From Hofstenia miamia (lineage: Eukaryota > Xenacoelomorpha > Acoela): DNA of 64,000 bases. The position numbers and the translations under genes are program-made. Shown piece by piece: positions 55,473 through 58,400 of the stretch; within the stretch, counting starts at the first letter, position 1, and every line of letters starts with the position of its first letter. The DNA is taken from contig SCFE01000034.1 of assembly GCA_004352715.1 (NCBI GenBank), positions 588,563 through 652,562 on the forward strand, in the 5' to 3' direction. Below the pieces are notes generated by a model that saw only the letters and a list, made by a program, of their open reading frames with translations, ran no database searches and was not told where the DNA came from.

Positions 55473-58400
55473 TGCAAAACTGTGCAGCGTCATACTTTCA
55501 GTGTAAATGCAAAAATTAATTAGAAAATACAAGTTTTGAATTATCTTTTATTCGACACAGTCTGGCCTATCTTCCAATATTTATCATAATATCTGACCCG
55601 AAAACCCAAATTCTGTAAAATTAGAGTGCCGACTTATGGGTTAGCGAGGTCATGTCGACCCGCTTAAACCTTATACTTGATCATTGTTAGCATTTAATAA
55701 GCATGAGGTTATATATTTGTTTTTCTGTATTCGTTTATTTGAGTCCATTTCTTTTGACCCGCTTCCTAGTTACAAACTCATCATATATTTGTGAATGAAC
55801 GTTTTCAAAATCGATTTTTTTTTGCCTTAGCTATTTCAGTTTTGCACTTCTAAATTTAATACTTTTATTTAGTACTTTTTTATTTCCCAATTAATTTAAT
55901 GTTTATAAAAACTTTACGTATTTTCAAGAAGTCCATTAACGTAAAGCTGACATTCTAAAGAAATGCTTATTTTATGTTTTATTCGCAATTATATTCTTTC
56001 AAATATGATATTAATAGCCTCAACTAATTTCGATGCTATCCGTAGACCTGTTTTCAATTCCAATCTCATTTTGTTTTTAATCAAAATTTTATAATGCGCG
56101 TTGCTGAAGACGTTTTCCACTATTAATTGGATTCAATTGACGTGTTCCACATTATCTGTAAATTTGCAAAAGCGTCAACTCGTTATATTTGTGAAGGAAA
56201 TTTTCCTGCCAATCTGTAAATACAAAAACTGTGCGATTTTAAATGTTTGAATGTTATTTAACAATATACTTCATTGCTAAATGCTAGATTTCATGCACGC
56301 TGACCTCGGGTCGGATCATTCCTTTAAAATATGTTGGTCAATCCGAACACGTGATTTGTGCAAAATTGTTTAATGGGTTAGACTTAATTCAAAACCTGTA
56401 AATACTTTTAACTTATAGTTCGGGTAAAAAGATTTTTCGTCTCGGATTTGTCGGTCTTTTTCGATTTTTTGAACTCCAGTATAAAATGGTGTTAGTTAAA
56501 ATGTGGACTCATCTGTCATACACTCTTGATCAAAGTTGAAAGCGCATTTATTTATGTTGTAGGGTAAAATTTATTCCCAGTTTTGATGGATGTTGGAACC
56601 AGAACTTTGCTTCATGTTAACAGCCATCGCAACCAGGATCCGTCTGTCCCGGTTATCCAGCTTTTGAGTCTTCCACTTACTATTTTTCAATTAGTGTATT
56701 ATATCTAACAGTTTTTGCGTGATCAATGGGGTAGCAGATATAGGCATTTTGGGGTACCGGTGTCATTTTTTCACAGGAACTATAAGTCTTTTCTTGCCCA
56801 TTGGAATTGAAGAAAAGCACATCAAATGCCTCAACAATGAGAATTCACCGATTATTGTTACGAAAATAATTGTTGACAAGTATTATTGCTTTTATGGAAT
56901 TGAATATACATAATAATTTATAATTTAGTTTTGTTTCTGTATGTACAATCTAAAATATTGGCTTTTCATGTTTGTCAATTTTTGTTTATAACCTAACTTT
57001 ATTTAAAATTTACAATTATCGACATCTTACGAATGTCAATGTGTTGGGATTCTTAATCCAGTTCAAAACTAAACATTTAGGTACTTTTGCGTTATCTCCT
57101 CCCAACCCCCCCCCCCCCCCCCCNCACTCAAATAATTGCAAAAATCTGCTAGTTTATCAATACAATAATTATTGACTTAACCCAAACCTTAGCACTAAGC
57201 CAACTCACACCTTAGTTCTAACCCCAACTCAAACCATACCCCAAACAATATGTAGAAGGGATATGCAAATTTATTATTAATATCAGTAAGTTTCAATATG
57301 AACGCAAAAGCAAGAGTATTTATTGTATGACTAGTGTTTGGTTTACATAATGCAACACGATTCGATAAATAATTCAGTCTCTTGCTAAAAATTATTCGAT
57401 CTTTTGTCGATGATTCTGGATTAATTGAACCCTAGACTTTTCCGAGACTCTTATTCACCCATTATGAAATGGAATCAATTTGTTCTCACCTTCTCTTATT
57501 AAACATTTATATCAGTAATGCGTGTAGGTGTGAAAAACCGCTAATTCCTTACCATCTTGCAAATTGATGCAATAATGTAAACAGGAAGCATTGATTAGTT
57601 CATTGCAAATTGTTCCTAGGTAATTAAAAATTTATTGACGAATTTGCCAGCTCATGAATTTTAAGCACATTTGCTAATGGATTGCTCACTCTGTGCTAAG
57701 TTGTTCATTTAAAAATAAAATAAATGAAAATGGAAAGCGCTAATTGCATAAATCTTAAAACACATTAGAGCCTAGCTCAAGATTCTATGCACTTGGACAG
57801 TAGTAATTTCCATTTTCCTCTTTGACTAACTTAAATTTTTTGCATGTGAATTGTTCAAAGGTTATCACCCTTGAAAACTGTTTTTGTGCGCGCTTTTACT
57901 AAAACGCATTTTGTATAACACATTAAAACTTGACATAGACAGTGAATTTTTATTTTTTCTATTGTATAGAGCTATACCATAACTTATAAAGGCAATGTTA
58001 ACTCAAGATAAAACATAATACACTAGCACAATTATATTTTATTCTCTTAATGCAACCACGGAACATAGATATCATAGTTAATTTGAGAATATCCACGTGA
58101 TAAATTTATTCAAATTTATAAATATGTATAATTTTTCTATATTTTTCCTAAAAATATATTTAAAAACGAATTATTTTTGTTTTTCAATTTCTTGATTTTT
58201 CTAGTTGTGCACACATTTACCATTTTCATCAACGTATTTTAATTGGGTCCCACTGTAGTTAATTAGATATATGATAACTCCAGCCAAATTGTAGAATTTA
58301 TTCCCTTGTTTCAACGTGTTGGAAAAATGAATTTAATTAGTTTTAATGCAAAGTTTATCACTAGGATAATTAATGACTGTTTCTTGATTTTAAGGAATTG

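Noticed and set aside
57180-57245. CCTTAG/CTAACCCC-rich stretch as interstitial telomere repeat
   Set aside because: The words are irregular and do not form a repeated hexamer.
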